64,000 nt of DNA, taken from Paenibacillus sp. FSL R7-0345. Its GTDB lineage: Bacteria; Bacillota; Bacilli; Paenibacillales; Paenibacillaceae. The number at the start of each line of letters is the position of its first letter. Position 1 is the first letter of the stretch. The translations under genes and the position numbers were made by a program. The stretch lies in NCBI RefSeq assembly GCF_038595055.1, contig NZ_CP152002.1:5314501-5378500 (forward strand), in the 5' to 3' direction. Shown here one piece after another: positions 46,701 through 51,708 of this stretch. The notes beneath the pieces were generated by a model. The model made no database searches, had not been told where the DNA came from, and saw nothing but the letters and a program-made list of their open reading frames with translations.

Positions 46701-47843
46701 TAAAGCCCCGCCTTCTTCATTACAGACCTGCACGCTGCAATCATTCACAGGTTTTCCCAACTTCACGAATTGAATAGAATTGCTATGCTTCTCATCTACC
46801 AGAATGACTCGTTCTCCGGCCTTCATAGCATTTCTGTCAACTCGCACAACTTCAATCTGATGTCCGGGAACAGGAAAAGTAACGGCCAATGAAGCCTCAG
46901 CCATTCCATATACAGGGAAAATCACATTCTCTTTTAGTCCAAACCGTTTCATATCCTCAATAAACTTGATACACAGATCATAAGATATCGGTTCAGCCCC
47001 ATTAAATAAAAGTCGTACATTAGACAGATCAAGTTGGCAATCCTTATGCAGTGATAAAAAGTTCATAATATGCTTTATTCCAAAATTAGGAGAACAAAGA
47101 ATTGTTGCTTTATGTTCAACCAATTTTTCAAGATACAGTAACGGATTTCTGATAAAAAGCATGGCCGGCATCAGAACCTGGTCAATTTCTGCATACATCG
47201 GTGCTAAATGGAATCCGATAATTCCCATATCATGAGTTAAAGGCATCCAGCTGATCGTTTTTTCATGTGCCTGAATATGGCAGCCTGAGCATATTGCGTC
47301 CAGATTGGTAAGCAGATTTTCATGAGTTAAAGTAACTCCTTTAGGTTCCGAAGTTGAACCTGAGGAAAATTGAATAAATGCGGTATGCTGCGGTTTAATG
47401 TCAGGAATAATTCCATCTTCTTTTTGAAAATCAATGTCCTCAAAAACCAGAACATTGCTTGAATCCATCGTCTTAATATCCTCTAAATCCTTTTGCATGA
47501 GCTGGCTGGTAATTAATTTGCATTCTCCCAAGGTACCAATAACTCTCTCAAGCTTCGTCTTTATCGTTTGATCCTTTCCGACCGTGATAGGAACAGCAGT
47601 GATTCCTCCTAAAATACATCCCCAAAAGCTGTATAGGAAGCTTAAATTATCATTCAAATAAATGATAACTTTATCCTCCGGCTTAAGCTTGTTGCGCTGA
47701 TAAAAGCCCAGCACCTTTAAGGCACCATCCAATAATTCCTTATATGATATACATTTCTCAGTATTTTCATTATTAATAAAAGTTATATCTTTACCGCTAT
47801 TACTTCCTCTAAGGAGCATTTGAACCAGTGAAGTATATCTCAT
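31773..47843 (-). CDS. Giant lipopeptide synthetase: FAAL-T-(C-A-T)x4-C-like
   Basis: A 5356-residue nonribosomal peptide synthetase. Residues ~1-560 are a fatty acyl-AMP ligase-like domain (FSSGSTSEPKGV, PLTHDMGIIGFH); a T domain follows (GGNS ~597). Four C-A-T modules come next: C1 HHIITDG ~779, A1 ~1245, T1 ~1624; C2 ~1810, A2 ~2277, T2 ~2669; C3 ~2852, A3 ~3320, T3 ~3714; C4 ~3900, A4 ~4370, T4 ~4761. The ~590 C-terminal residues hold a linker and a condensation-like domain with HHSIFDG (~5062). Pocket residues read in order are A1 DTESIGTVCK (Lys-like), A2 DVGELMSIDK (Orn-like), A3 DVWHFSLIDK (Ser-like) and A4 DAKDIGIVDK (Glu-like). All C and T motifs look intact. There is no epimerase, thioesterase, reductase or MbtH gene. 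ATG has GGAGGG 9 bases upstream. The gene is strongly AT-rich. The product acyl-Lys-Orn-Ser-Glu is an inference. Confidence 0.95.
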   Translation of the reverse strand: MRYTSLVQMLLRGSNSGKDITFINNENTEKCISYKELLDGALKVLGFYQRNKLKPEDKVIIYLNDNLSFLYSFWGCILGGITAVPITVGKDQTIKTKLERVIGTLGECKLITSQLMQKDLEDIKTMDSSNVLVFEDIDFQKEDGIIPDIKPQHTAFIQFSSGSTSEPKGVTLTHENLLTNLDAICSGCHIQAHEKTISWMPLTHDMGIIGFHLAPMYAEIDQVLMPAMLFIRNPLLYLEKLVEHKATILCSPNFGIKHIMNFLSLHKDCQLDLSNVRLLFNGAEPISYDLCIKFIEDMKRFGLKENVIFPVYGMAEASLAVTFPVPGHQIEVVRVDRNAMKAGERVILVDEKHSNSIQFVKLGKPVNDCSVQVCNEEGGALGEEEIGEVYIKGKNVTNGYYNNSKATESFSGEDEWKKTGDIGFFIEGQLVITGRKKDIIFINGQNYYSHDIESLVDELNIPGIKANAVCGIPNSDKEDEVVIFAVTKTKKEKFKPIAALVKKMISIKIEKEIKAVIPLPSIPKTTSGKIQRYILVENYLNGLYDEYLNTGETVQPEIEDAPLSKRHYEIKRLFEESLGISNLPIQSNFFEMGGNSIKAIYLISKINTNYNKSLEIKDVMKDFTVKGVSDLVASNNPVATKQLKNVQEAEYYPVLPSQKRLFILNKIPRSETMFNVTKAFEMNAVVSPAKIQMILEKLTELHEALRSNFVIVDEEIFLKVHKQSAINFQVHDIKRKDIKSFIKEFDTPFDLEKDILFKTALLRSRGKTTIVFCIHHIITDGTSLGILLQNFIDLYNERTVPEPAFALKEYSCWKEMFNTTEAFRQQEKYWLQKFSNNIPLLQLPYDHPRPKALNYSGSSLKGIIDKDLFISIGQLASKNHTTEYAVLFSIFNAVINRFSRQNDFVIGTPIANRGIGNSDNIVGMLINTLPIRINIDNNLKYVDYLNNFSEDIFNDIANQYYYNEELAEQIKLKPEMNRNALFDVVFNMQNMQVPAFKLDGADLLPLENVTTTIKVDLTLDITPQKDHYELNVEFSTELFEEKTIKYFMDKYIKMLRVFTESPGTIMKNAEILDEKEMNEFLYNRNNLTKAVVENITFIDAFEKQVSRTPHNIAIKFGDKNISYLELNERANWMAEYINSKKTTKNKIVAVLMERSIERAVVLLGCLKSGKAYLPMEPGNPVERINYMFSDSQSEILITDSSSPHDIEFVGHVLQINTIEDMEREKENYRFKVNSEDPAYIIYTSGTTGNPKGVVASHLNLWGYICAFQQEFSLKATDIVLQQASYAFDTFIEEMYPALTVGGSVSICTKAEVLDITLLTHKITDEQITVVSASPLLINELNKVVRKNSVHTYISGGDVLKWEYINNIIDYSNVYNTYGPTETTVCAAYHKCSKEDLNNPIPIGKPIANYKIFVFDDAGKLCPAGVVGEICVGGIGVSKGYLGNAPLTEEKFVINPYVGNELVYKTGDLGRWTSKGEIEYMGRRDNQVNIRGYRIETQEIEQQLLKHTAVNDTAVIDLENEQGERVLAAYIITNADIKVSHLKEHLLKFLPEYMVPSYFVPLESLPVTPNGKLDRKSLPCPQDNMLMNEDYEEARNDNELKLIEIWKEILCIDKIGINDNFFELGGHSLKLTIMISRIHKELGVELKLSEVFSLQTIKEISEHIGRSTESEFDEIKPIEEKEGYEVSSAQKRMYMLQRFDLQSTGYNISGALSITGEIDIDRVAQVIKELVERHESLRTYFVEDKGNILQKTIHATDFETGFINCPDKNIHDTIDRIIQPFDLKSAPLFRVTVIKESEAEHVIVFDMHHIISDGVSVGILIKEFSKLYAGEKLAPLHLQYKDFAAWQNKMLQSQKIKEQGNYWTGLFSGEIPVLNLPTDYVRPAVQSFEGKTVRTKIDDLIYKNLSVIAQETNTTMYMLLLAAMNILLAKYTGQSDIIIGSPIAGRYNADLQDVVGMFVNTLAMRNYPDEVKPFKQFLGEVKQNCLDAYQNQDYQFEELIDRLNLTRDMSRNPLFDVMFTMQNIDNQHLDIQGLQFRRFIHEYSISKFDISFTAEEFKGELIIELEYSTHLFRDSTAHAILKHLNNILANITQHADVALKDIEMLSEEENKYIVDELNQTYTAYPETKTFQQMFTEQVLKTPEKQSVIYGNQYLTYLELHHRSNALARTLRAEGVARNTIVGIMAERSLEMFIGVLAIIKAGGAYLPIDPSYPEERIQYMLADSEAKIILSQKSFVDKIGETCNFIDINDSTNYSDDVSDLADINAGTDLIYIIYTSGTTGKPKGVMIEHRNLVNMAFTWINHYKLDIIEARLLQMASIAFDVFAGDMCRALLTGGSLFICPEDTKLEFKSLYTLIKDKKINIFESTPGLIIPFMEYIHENQLSIDSMKVLIMGSDTCAIDDYKKLVDKFGHKMRVLNSYGVTEATIDSSYYEENLKSVPDLVNTPIGRPLDNTQFYILNHSMKPQPIGVSGELYIGGKGVARGYYKNEQLTLEKFPLNPFRAGERMYKTGDLARWLPDGNVEFFGREDYQVKIRGYRVEIREIENQLLQYAGIKEAVVIDKKDGNGLSFLVAYITGVHFLNVSHIKEHLAGKLPNYMVPSFIKQLEEKLPVTPNGKIDRKTLGEYEVSLQSDSEYVAPVTATEIKLEGIWNSILGVKKSGVYDNFFELGGHSLKAIALASRIHKEFNVEILLKDIFKSPTLKGISKCIDLSAENRYDLIIKTAPKEWYETSAAQKRMYMLQQLEPDSLGYNMSAAIKIHGELERGKLEESLRELHVRHEALRTSFAIKEGNIVQKIHDSVKVDFQYSEVEDINLNKELERFVRTFDLERAPLMRVQLIKQQNYHILLFDIHHIISDGISVERLINDLGKMYMSQSLQQLDIQYKDYSEWQNEMLRTERLLPQANYWREVFSDKPPVLNMPLDYSRPKVQSYEGLGTEILVPTELTQQIRAMAEQHNATVYTLLLSAIYILLSKYSGQEEIIVGGITAGRNKPEVDPVVGVFINTLALRNTIYSHEKYEVFLARVRDNAFAAFENQDYPFEELLNLISVRRDPARSPLFDVMFSMEDDLCFDSLETANITFEPVAAVRTSVNFDLRFIAVNRGDEIAMKIEYGTKLFKAATINRMLVHLIYIIEQITAQPEQIIADINLLTIEEKNILLNDFNNTEAAYPREKTFIELFEEQVCRTPDAAAVITKDSTMTYSELNRRANKLAKVLRAEGVKRNAIVAIILERSESMLVSIFAIIKAGGAYLPIDPDYPENRIAYILENSQACLVLTREKYFNKVNAVTPKLDVDKQSYESNGENLELINTPQDLIYVIYTSGSTGNPKGVMIEHRSLVNRINWMQKAYPLTEADTIIQKTTYTFDVSVWELLWWSVVGAKVCLLEHNQEKDVSAIIEAMCKYQITTAHFVPSMLRIFLDYLEEHQKYDEVLSLNRVFTSGEALQTKQVTDFEAVLFKESGTQLINLYGPTEATIDVSYFNCFEQRLDRTIPIGKPIDNIKLFIVDNNHLMLPVGVPGELCIAGDGVARGYLNNQELTDQKFITHPYVPNSKLYKTGDLARWLEDGNIEYLGRIDHQVKLRGFRIELEEIESLLLKYPGIKEAVVVMKKDSNHYEYLCAYFSADLTITAKLLRNYLLAHLPEYMIPAYFEQLIHMPLTANGKLDRKQLPEPDRRHSASSTYREPSNAVEATISEIWRDLLQLDEVGVEDNFFEIGGHSLKVTQMISLLSKKLSVDVPFREIFNAPTIRELAVYIQQHAKARLEGIPVAGVQPYYKLSSAQKRMYLLQQFDRNSTVYNMPEVILIEGNFNKKRLQSVINSLCTRHESLRTRFNILNGEIVQIVDEDVTVAVEYEQLKDGDHLDRMIDQFIRPFDLSSSELFRVKVVEIKVNQHALIFDMHHIISDGTSKGILVKDFAELLSGQELIPLALQYKDYAEWSNDPRNSGSHASKRAYWMEKLSGEIPLLNMPTDFPRPLVQSFKGNIQTIKLSREEGIEIKRLVNKQECTVYMFFLSIFNILLAKYTGQEDILIGTPASGRTHPDLQQIVGMFVNTLVMRNYPVKEKNFNDFLQEVKEVVIAAYDNQEYPFEVLLDELNIKRDVSRNPLFDVMLTMLEDEKTEMSLNGLSLTAYKESNKTSKFDLNISVAVLKEDITVSIQYCSDLFKEDTIVQMGQHLKNIIAAVIENDALKIKDIDVLDRNERDILLYDYNESEFKPNDSLTVQALFEEQVQLNPEALAVCFEDEAITYTELNNRANQVAFSLRKLGVQPNAVVGLLMEKSINMIVGIMGVIKSGAAYLPLDVHYPTERIEYQLSDSQVQLLITDKCTIPLNTYTGTLHEISCLVNLGETSNDRHIENLNSPDDAVYVIYTSGSTGKPKGVVIEHRNLVSLNYSLNDFIYDQYSQPLNIALLAPYIFDASVKQIFSSLLNGHCLCLIRDDYKTDGRRLIEFYNQHEINISDGTPFILNLLSEAYNVSGSQIGVDTFIIGGDVMLPQTIREFRRAMGDEINVVNIYGPTECCVDATAYKVNDYDMITGGSIPIGKPLANTKIYILDSNMQPVPAGVEGEIYISGYGVGRGYINNEHLSRQKFIPNPFIQDLRMYRTGDSGKWLSHGCIEYTGRIDNQVKIRGYRIELSEVEEALLQYNNIKHVAVLSKEDASSVKMLCAYFVSSELEEPSNLKRFLARTLPDYMLPAQFIQLDKLPVTVNGKLDKRTLLAMKMQSVNILQYEAARNPLDADLQKLWSDALQVEKIGINDNFFDLGGNSLTALKIVAGLRERHKLDIGDLFRAQTIKDLSDTLNLRKPERQAIHSEEEASNLLLSKFGIKSVFGRFHHEDTEGIILFVNKMNDGANKFICQNFDGSISPHYIHQVEGGNVNSYGKGSLLQNDEEICRLLKLESIQTGELNSLVLWKEAEKTFNNFEQTLFAQADVKKYSVLPIQRYTMAYDSKILVEFAIEETIGDNVLQNVVNEVIQTFGLLRSKVAAEGRELYWEEYEFPNHIPALKGASEIDISKFKPSSQKKLINEIRGKLNDQKFIELLHKVIIVKKNRKQSVIMWSLHHSIFDGESGRVLQRTFMQYLNNYKVNSINERIQIKDYHHFITEITRQELGVQAQDLIRTLELEKYKALQNKIQAAILGNLEEDEGDLLNVSLKIPEEYEKSFNENVWNISFELFCVFCAAYLKVDSAPALIYSNGRRQGDTYYSSIGEYIDLTPVVIDTSSSSKQWSLIDEKMKYLSKNKINFSNLALSSDSNNFVKEYFVNENGVFNYQLMFNFLGYKSLHDQDLLSYMYKANISRSENSGDTSHMLNGLTFNVMYSENNIVVMINNVNKKSEDELKRVFTETLLTCLEQFNTNIVK

Positions 47844-47884
47844 TTAAAAATTCCCTCCATCAGTTATTCAACTATTATTCATAT

Positions 47885-49087
47885 TCAGAATGGAATAATA
47901 TCTATAAACTTGCCCTTAACATTTTGATGAAATCTCGCATCCTGAAGAAGATAGCCTCTTTTTTGGAAGGAAATTTCAGCCAAATAGAGTATTTCTGCAT
48001 TTTCAGCATCCAACACAACTAAATAGTTGATATTACTTATGCCATCTACTGATAATGTGCCGTAAAGTCTGTCATTTTTAAGGCTGAAGAAATAATCACG
48101 TGCCCCAATTACAGGATCTCCGTATTCTGAATCTACGCTTATCTCCGCCGTTTTAATCAGTTTGAAATTTTGATCATAATATTTAATAACTGGCTTAAAA
48201 GAATCTTTTTCATCAGCTACAACAAGATATTGATCTTTATAGGGGATTACTTTATGAATAGTATGTTCTACAAAGTCAGTTTGAGAAATATTTGTTGCAA
48301 GATTATATCTCAGGATTACCCCTCTTCCATCGAACACCTCATCAAAGCTGGAGGAATCGATTAAAAGCTCATCATTATTCACAAAAATTTTATCCAGCTG
48401 CACGATTACCTTATTTACATCAAATTTACTTAGAGGAACTACGGTTTTGGCGACTTCATACGTGTCGGTGTTGATTTTATAGAAGACTATGTCGGAGCTG
48501 TTTTCATTTTTACTTCTTGTGTATAAATACACAGCATCCTCAGAAATCTGATAACTATCCAAACGTACTTCATCAAGATCCTTCTTTACTACGACTTCTT
48601 TAAATGAGGCATCACTTAAAAATACAACTCTCCATTCACTAGAACCCGTCCGGGAACTGTCAAATATAAACAATTCATAATTTTGACCTTCCCCGTAGAA
48701 ATACAACTGTCCAAATAATTTAACCGGAGAATCACTTAAGCCCATTCGTTTTTGTAAATTATCAACAGATTGAATAGAGTACTTATTTGCATAGGTTGGC
48801 CTATATGTGTCCGGACTTTTAATAAGTTTCTTATTCTCCCAATAATATGTATCTGTGTCTATTGATGTTGAGGTCAAAGCTTCATAATAAAAGCTGGCGC
48901 TCAAATCATATTGATCCGCTTTATCCTTTAAAACCTTAAATTGAATATTATTCACAGTAGCAGTACCTGACACGATATCGATGTCACTTTTGTTATCAGA
49001 AGCAGATTCATCTTTATAAACCCAAAAAAAGAGCGCTATACATACAATGATCATACTTAATAGGGACAACACTATTTTTTTTGTCAT
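47885..49087 (-). CDS. Orphan membrane-anchored extracellular protein upstream of the NRPS
   Basis: I do not recognise the family. The 400-residue protein starts with a Lys-Lys then a single hydrophobic helix (ISMIIVCIALFFWVY-like, residues ~5-25), with no lipobox Cys. It is therefore probably anchored in the membrane facing out. The remainder is beta-rich and polar, with recurring short strands such as VYLYTRSK, LFIFDSSR, YLVVADEK and YLVVLDAE, which could fold as a beta-propeller. It ends 41 bases before the NRPS start and shares its AT-rich composition. GAGGAAAT precedes the ATG. A role in binding, sensing or protecting against the peptide is possible but only from position. Confidence 0.75.
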   Translation of the reverse strand: MTKKIVLSLLSMIIVCIALFFWVYKDESASDNKSDIDIVSGTATVNNIQFKVLKDKADQYDLSASFYYEALTSTSIDTDTYYWENKKLIKSPDTYRPTYANKYSIQSVDNLQKRMGLSDSPVKLFGQLYFYGEGQNYELFIFDSSRTGSSEWRVVFLSDASFKEVVVKKDLDEVRLDSYQISEDAVYLYTRSKNENSSDIVFYKINTDTYEVAKTVVPLSKFDVNKVIVQLDKIFVNNDELLIDSSSFDEVFDGRGVILRYNLATNISQTDFVEHTIHKVIPYKDQYLVVADEKDSFKPVIKYYDQNFKLIKTAEISVDSEYGDPVIGARDYFFSLKNDRLYGTLSVDGISNINYLVVLDAENAEILYLAEISFQKRGYLLQDARFHQNVKGKFIDIIPF

Positions 49088-49121
49088 ATTATTTCCTCAT
49101 TTTTCATTTTTCTAAATTTAA

Positions 49122-49146
49122 AGAGGGGCATCTATAATACCCCTCT
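49122..49146 (-). terminator. Hairpin between the peptidase and the anchored protein genes
   Basis: A perfect 7-bp stem (AGAGGGG / CCCCTCT) with an 11-base loop is followed on the minus strand by TTTAAATTT. It is likely an attenuating terminator, letting the first gene be expressed more than the NRPS. Confidence 0.6.
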
Positions 49147-49204
49147 CTTGCAAATCCGATCCTATAAATGAATTAATTTCAACGTAGTTACAGTTACTGG
49201 TCGA

Positions 49205-50188
49205 TTACCAGGTATGAGCTCCAGTAGACCAGTTTACTCCTCCCCATAACGTAAGATCAGAGTCTTGAACAAAGGTCATTGGTGTTGCCCATCCAGCCAG
49301 TGCATAGTCTAGTACAATATTCTGGCTTTTATAGGCCTGCCAAACCAGGTTGGCACATTGCAGTGAACTCGTATCCGTTCTGCTGGCTGTAACTGAATAT
49401 GGTTTCCCCTGCAAATTGTCATAAGCATAATTAGCAGCATTTGCCCTGAGTGTTGCTGTTGTTCCAGTAGGATAATAATCTCTCATGGTGTATCTATTAG
49501 ACCATCTGCTTATATCATAATCATCACTGGTATATGGATCTCCAAGTGCTTCAACTGTTCTGGAGCTGTCGGTATACACTATCGCGGCATGACCGTGATT
49601 AACTCCGACAACCCACAAAACATAGGTGGTCTGATCCTTTGAAACCAATATATCTCCTTTATCTGCTCTGCCCTTCATATAAGTCCAATCAGAGGAGGTC
49701 ATTTTACTGCTACCATCACCATCGCTGTTAATAACTGCATTTCTGCTCAATTGGACATTTGAACTATCATTTTTAACAGTTGCATAGCCGAGATACTCGT
49801 TTAAATCGCCATGTTCTTTCTGCATTTCTTTCAATTCAGTAACAGAGATACCGGAATAGGAAGATAAAGACTCAAAATATCCGTCATCTTGAGCCGATGC
49901 TGCAGGCAGCGCTACCTTAGCACTTAAAGAAGTTCTGCTTGTAGCAGCTTCTTTGGCATGTTGTGCAGTTAAACCCAGTTTCTCTGCCGGTATTGTTATA
50001 TCAAGATACTTCGATAAATCCCCGTGCTCACTTTCAAGCGCTTTTAATTCGGATACCGAAAATCCTGAATATTTAGACATGTAGTTGTAATATTCTGAAT
50101 TATCATCTGATGCATAGGATACATTAACAAGTGCTGGAAATACCATTGCAAACGTCAAAACAGCGGTAACGAGTTTCTTGTGCTTCAC
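49205..50188 (-). CDS. Secreted permuted NlpC/P60-like protein with duplicated 30-aa motif
   Basis: A 327-residue exported protein. GTG 50188 has AAAGGTGG 8 bases upstream and yields a textbook signal peptide (VKHKKLVTAVLTFAMVF, cleavage near SYASD). Upstream starts lack good spacing. Two copies of a ~30-residue motif follow: YYNYMSKYSGFSVSELKALE...EHGDLSKYL and YFESLSSYSGISVTELKEMQ...EHGDLNEYL. The C-terminal domain resembles circularly permuted NlpC/P60 (YiiX/YebB-like) papain-fold enzymes: GDILVSKD, then His in NHGHAAIV, Glu in TVEALG and Cys in SLQCANLVW. Those three could form the His/acidic/Cys site. It is first in the NRPS operon. Likely roles are amide hydrolysis on the peptide product or on the wall; both are inference. 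Confidence 0.75.
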   Translation of the reverse strand: MKHKKLVTAVLTFAMVFPALVNVSYASDDNSEYYNYMSKYSGFSVSELKALESEHGDLSKYLDITIPAEKLGLTAQHAKEAATSRTSLSAKVALPAASAQDDGYFESLSSYSGISVTELKEMQKEHGDLNEYLGYATVKNDSSNVQLSRNAVINSDGDGSSKMTSSDWTYMKGRADKGDILVSKDQTTYVLWVVGVNHGHAAIVYTDSSRTVEALGDPYTSDDYDISRWSNRYTMRDYYPTGTTATLRANAANYAYDNLQGKPYSVTASRTDTSSLQCANLVWQAYKSQNIVLDYALAGWATPMTFVQDSDLTLWGGVNWSTGAHTW

Positions 50189-50289
50189 AAATTGTTCCAC
50201 CTTTCGTTTTCGATTAATGTAATAATCATCCATGCTCCCTGCAGCCAATATTAGATCTTTCCTGAAATATAACGCTCTCAATTATGTAT

Positions 50290-50356
50290 AGAGCATAAAC
50301 ACCGGTAGCCCCCCCTTGCTATATAAATATATTGTTCCGGCCAACACCACATATGC
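50290..50356 (-). ncRNA. Possible structured 5' leader of the NRPS operon
   Basis: Between the promoter and the peptidase GTG lies a ~200-base leader, long for this genome. Within it GCATA and TATGC (50352-50356 and 50293-50297) pair, and GGCCGG faces CTACCGG around an AT-rich centre with an AAGGGGGG run. The pairing is imperfect and I do not match it to a known riboswitch class. Confidence 0.3.
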
Positions 50357-50399
50357 TAATATTATAAAATATGGGTATATGATCCAGAAATACTACCCC

Positions 50400-50428
50400 A
50401 GTATAGTACCATATTTTTCCTTAGTCAA
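50400..50428 (-). promoter_or_regulatory. Sigma-A promoter of the peptidase-NRPS operon
   Basis: On the minus strand TTGACT and TATACT are separated by exactly 17 bases, a near-consensus sigma-A promoter. It points at the peptidase gene about 210 bases downstream and is the only strong promoter I find ahead of the island genes. It lies in an AT-rich gene-free stretch (50189-50598) where weaker -10-like sequences are abundant. Confidence 0.7.
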
Positions 50429-50598
50429 TATAAAAAAGCATTTATATAAAAAAATTGATTTAAATACTAAAATTACATTATTTAAATTTTATATATAAAA
50501 AAACAAAATATTTAATTTCCCGTTATATAGATTAAACTAAAGAATATATGTCGAAGAACTTTCTTAAATCATTCGCCCTGAGCCAACGATATCCAATG

Positions 50599-50638
50599 AA
50601 AAACAGCATGGCCCCCTTGCTTCAGGAGTGCCATGCTG
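50599..50638 (-). terminator. Terminator of the PAS/chemoreceptor-like gene
   Basis: A 9-bp stem (CAGCATGGC / GCCATGCTG) is followed on the minus strand by TTTTTCATT. It closes the upstream transcript and marks the right edge of the AT-rich island. Confidence 0.88.
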
Positions 50639-50654
50639 CTCTTTTGAATAAGAT

Positions 50655-51566
50655 TTAGATAATGTTCATAACGGCCCGCGCCTGGATGTCCAGCTCACTG
50701 GCGGAAGCAGCAATTCCTGTAAACTCCTCCAGGGCTACTTCAATCTGCTTCTGGCTGTCTTTAACACTCTCCTGGACATGCTCCAGACCGGCTGACATTT
50801 TGCCGATTTCTTCAGTAATTGCTTGTACGCTGTTCCGAACCTCACCAATCGAGTCCTGCACCATACCCGAAAGCTTCCGCACCTCCTTGGCCACCACGTC
50901 GAACCCCCGGCCGAACTCGCCGGCATGCGCCGCTTCAATCGCTGCATTAAGCGCGAGCAGATGTGTCTGCGAGGCAATATCGCGGATGGTCTGCACCACC
51001 CCCTGTATATCAACGGCCTTGTTCTGCAGACCTCTCAGGATCAGGGTGTTCTCATCCGATACCCCGGCGATATTGTTGATGCTGTGCAGCATTTCCCGGC
51101 TCCGTTCGATCCCCTGCTCGGCGCGCCGGTTCAGGCTGTCAGCCATTCTCTGCATCTGCTCCACCACATGGTTCACATCGGTCTGCCGGTGTGTGATATT
51201 GGTCGCGATTTTGCTGACCCCGATGACATGATGATTGGTTTCGTCAAAAATAGGCATATAGGTTGCTTCGAGCCACACGGTGTTTCCCTCTGAATCCATT
51301 CGTTCAATCTTATCCTGGAAGCTGTTACCGGAAAGCAGATTCTGCCAGAACATTTCATAGTCCGGACTGTTCACAAACTCAGGAAAGCATAGCTCCCGGT
51401 GATGCATTCCGTACATATCCGCTGATTTGTATTTCATTGAACCTGCAAATACTTCATTAACATAGGCCACTCTGCGGTCAAGATCAAAGCGGATCAGGGC
51501 AAGGTTCTTCTCCAAGGCTTTGACTACCAGTGCCTCAGTAACTGCTGGAACTGATACGTTCTCCAT
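50655..51566 (-). CDS. Soluble PAS and methyl-accepting signalling protein
   Basis: This 303-residue cytoplasmic protein pairs an N-terminal PAS domain (~10-135, with FDLDRRVAYVN and the C-terminal IGVSKIATNITHR) with a short methyl-accepting signalling domain. The latter has the conserved CheA/CheW contact tip as LLALNAAIEAAHAGE and GRGFDVVAKEVRKLS. There is no transmembrane segment, so it should sense a cytoplasmic cue, possibly through a PAS-bound cofactor. It could feed the chemotaxis phosphorelay or another kinase. ATG 51566 has AGGGAGAT upstream. It has its own terminator and is GC-richer than the island beside it. Confidence 0.9.
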   Translation of the reverse strand: MENVSVPAVTEALVVKALEKNLALIRFDLDRRVAYVNEVFAGSMKYKSADMYGMHHRELCFPEFVNSPDYEMFWQNLLSGNSFQDKIERMDSEGNTVWLEATYMPIFDETNHHVIGVSKIATNITHRQTDVNHVVEQMQRMADSLNRRAEQGIERSREMLHSINNIAGVSDENTLILRGLQNKAVDIQGVVQTIRDIASQTHLLALNAAIEAAHAGEFGRGFDVVAKEVRKLSGMVQDSIGEVRNSVQAITEEIGKMSAGLEHVQESVKDSQKQIEVALEEFTGIAASASELDIQARAVMNII

Positions 51567-51708
51567 AATACTATCTCCCTGTGCAGCTCAAATTGAGATT
51601 GTGCGGCTATCATATTTTCATAAGGTGTATATTCTATATTAACGGCCGAAAAGCTACTATGGATTATAACGATTTAAAAGATTTGATCTATCACCCTGCT
51701 CTTCGCAC

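Noticed and set aside
31773..47843. Epimerisation, methylation or thioesterase domains in the NRPS
   Set aside because: Each T domain is followed directly by a C domain, and no GxSxG or E-type motifs were found; dual C/E activity cannot be excluded by eye.
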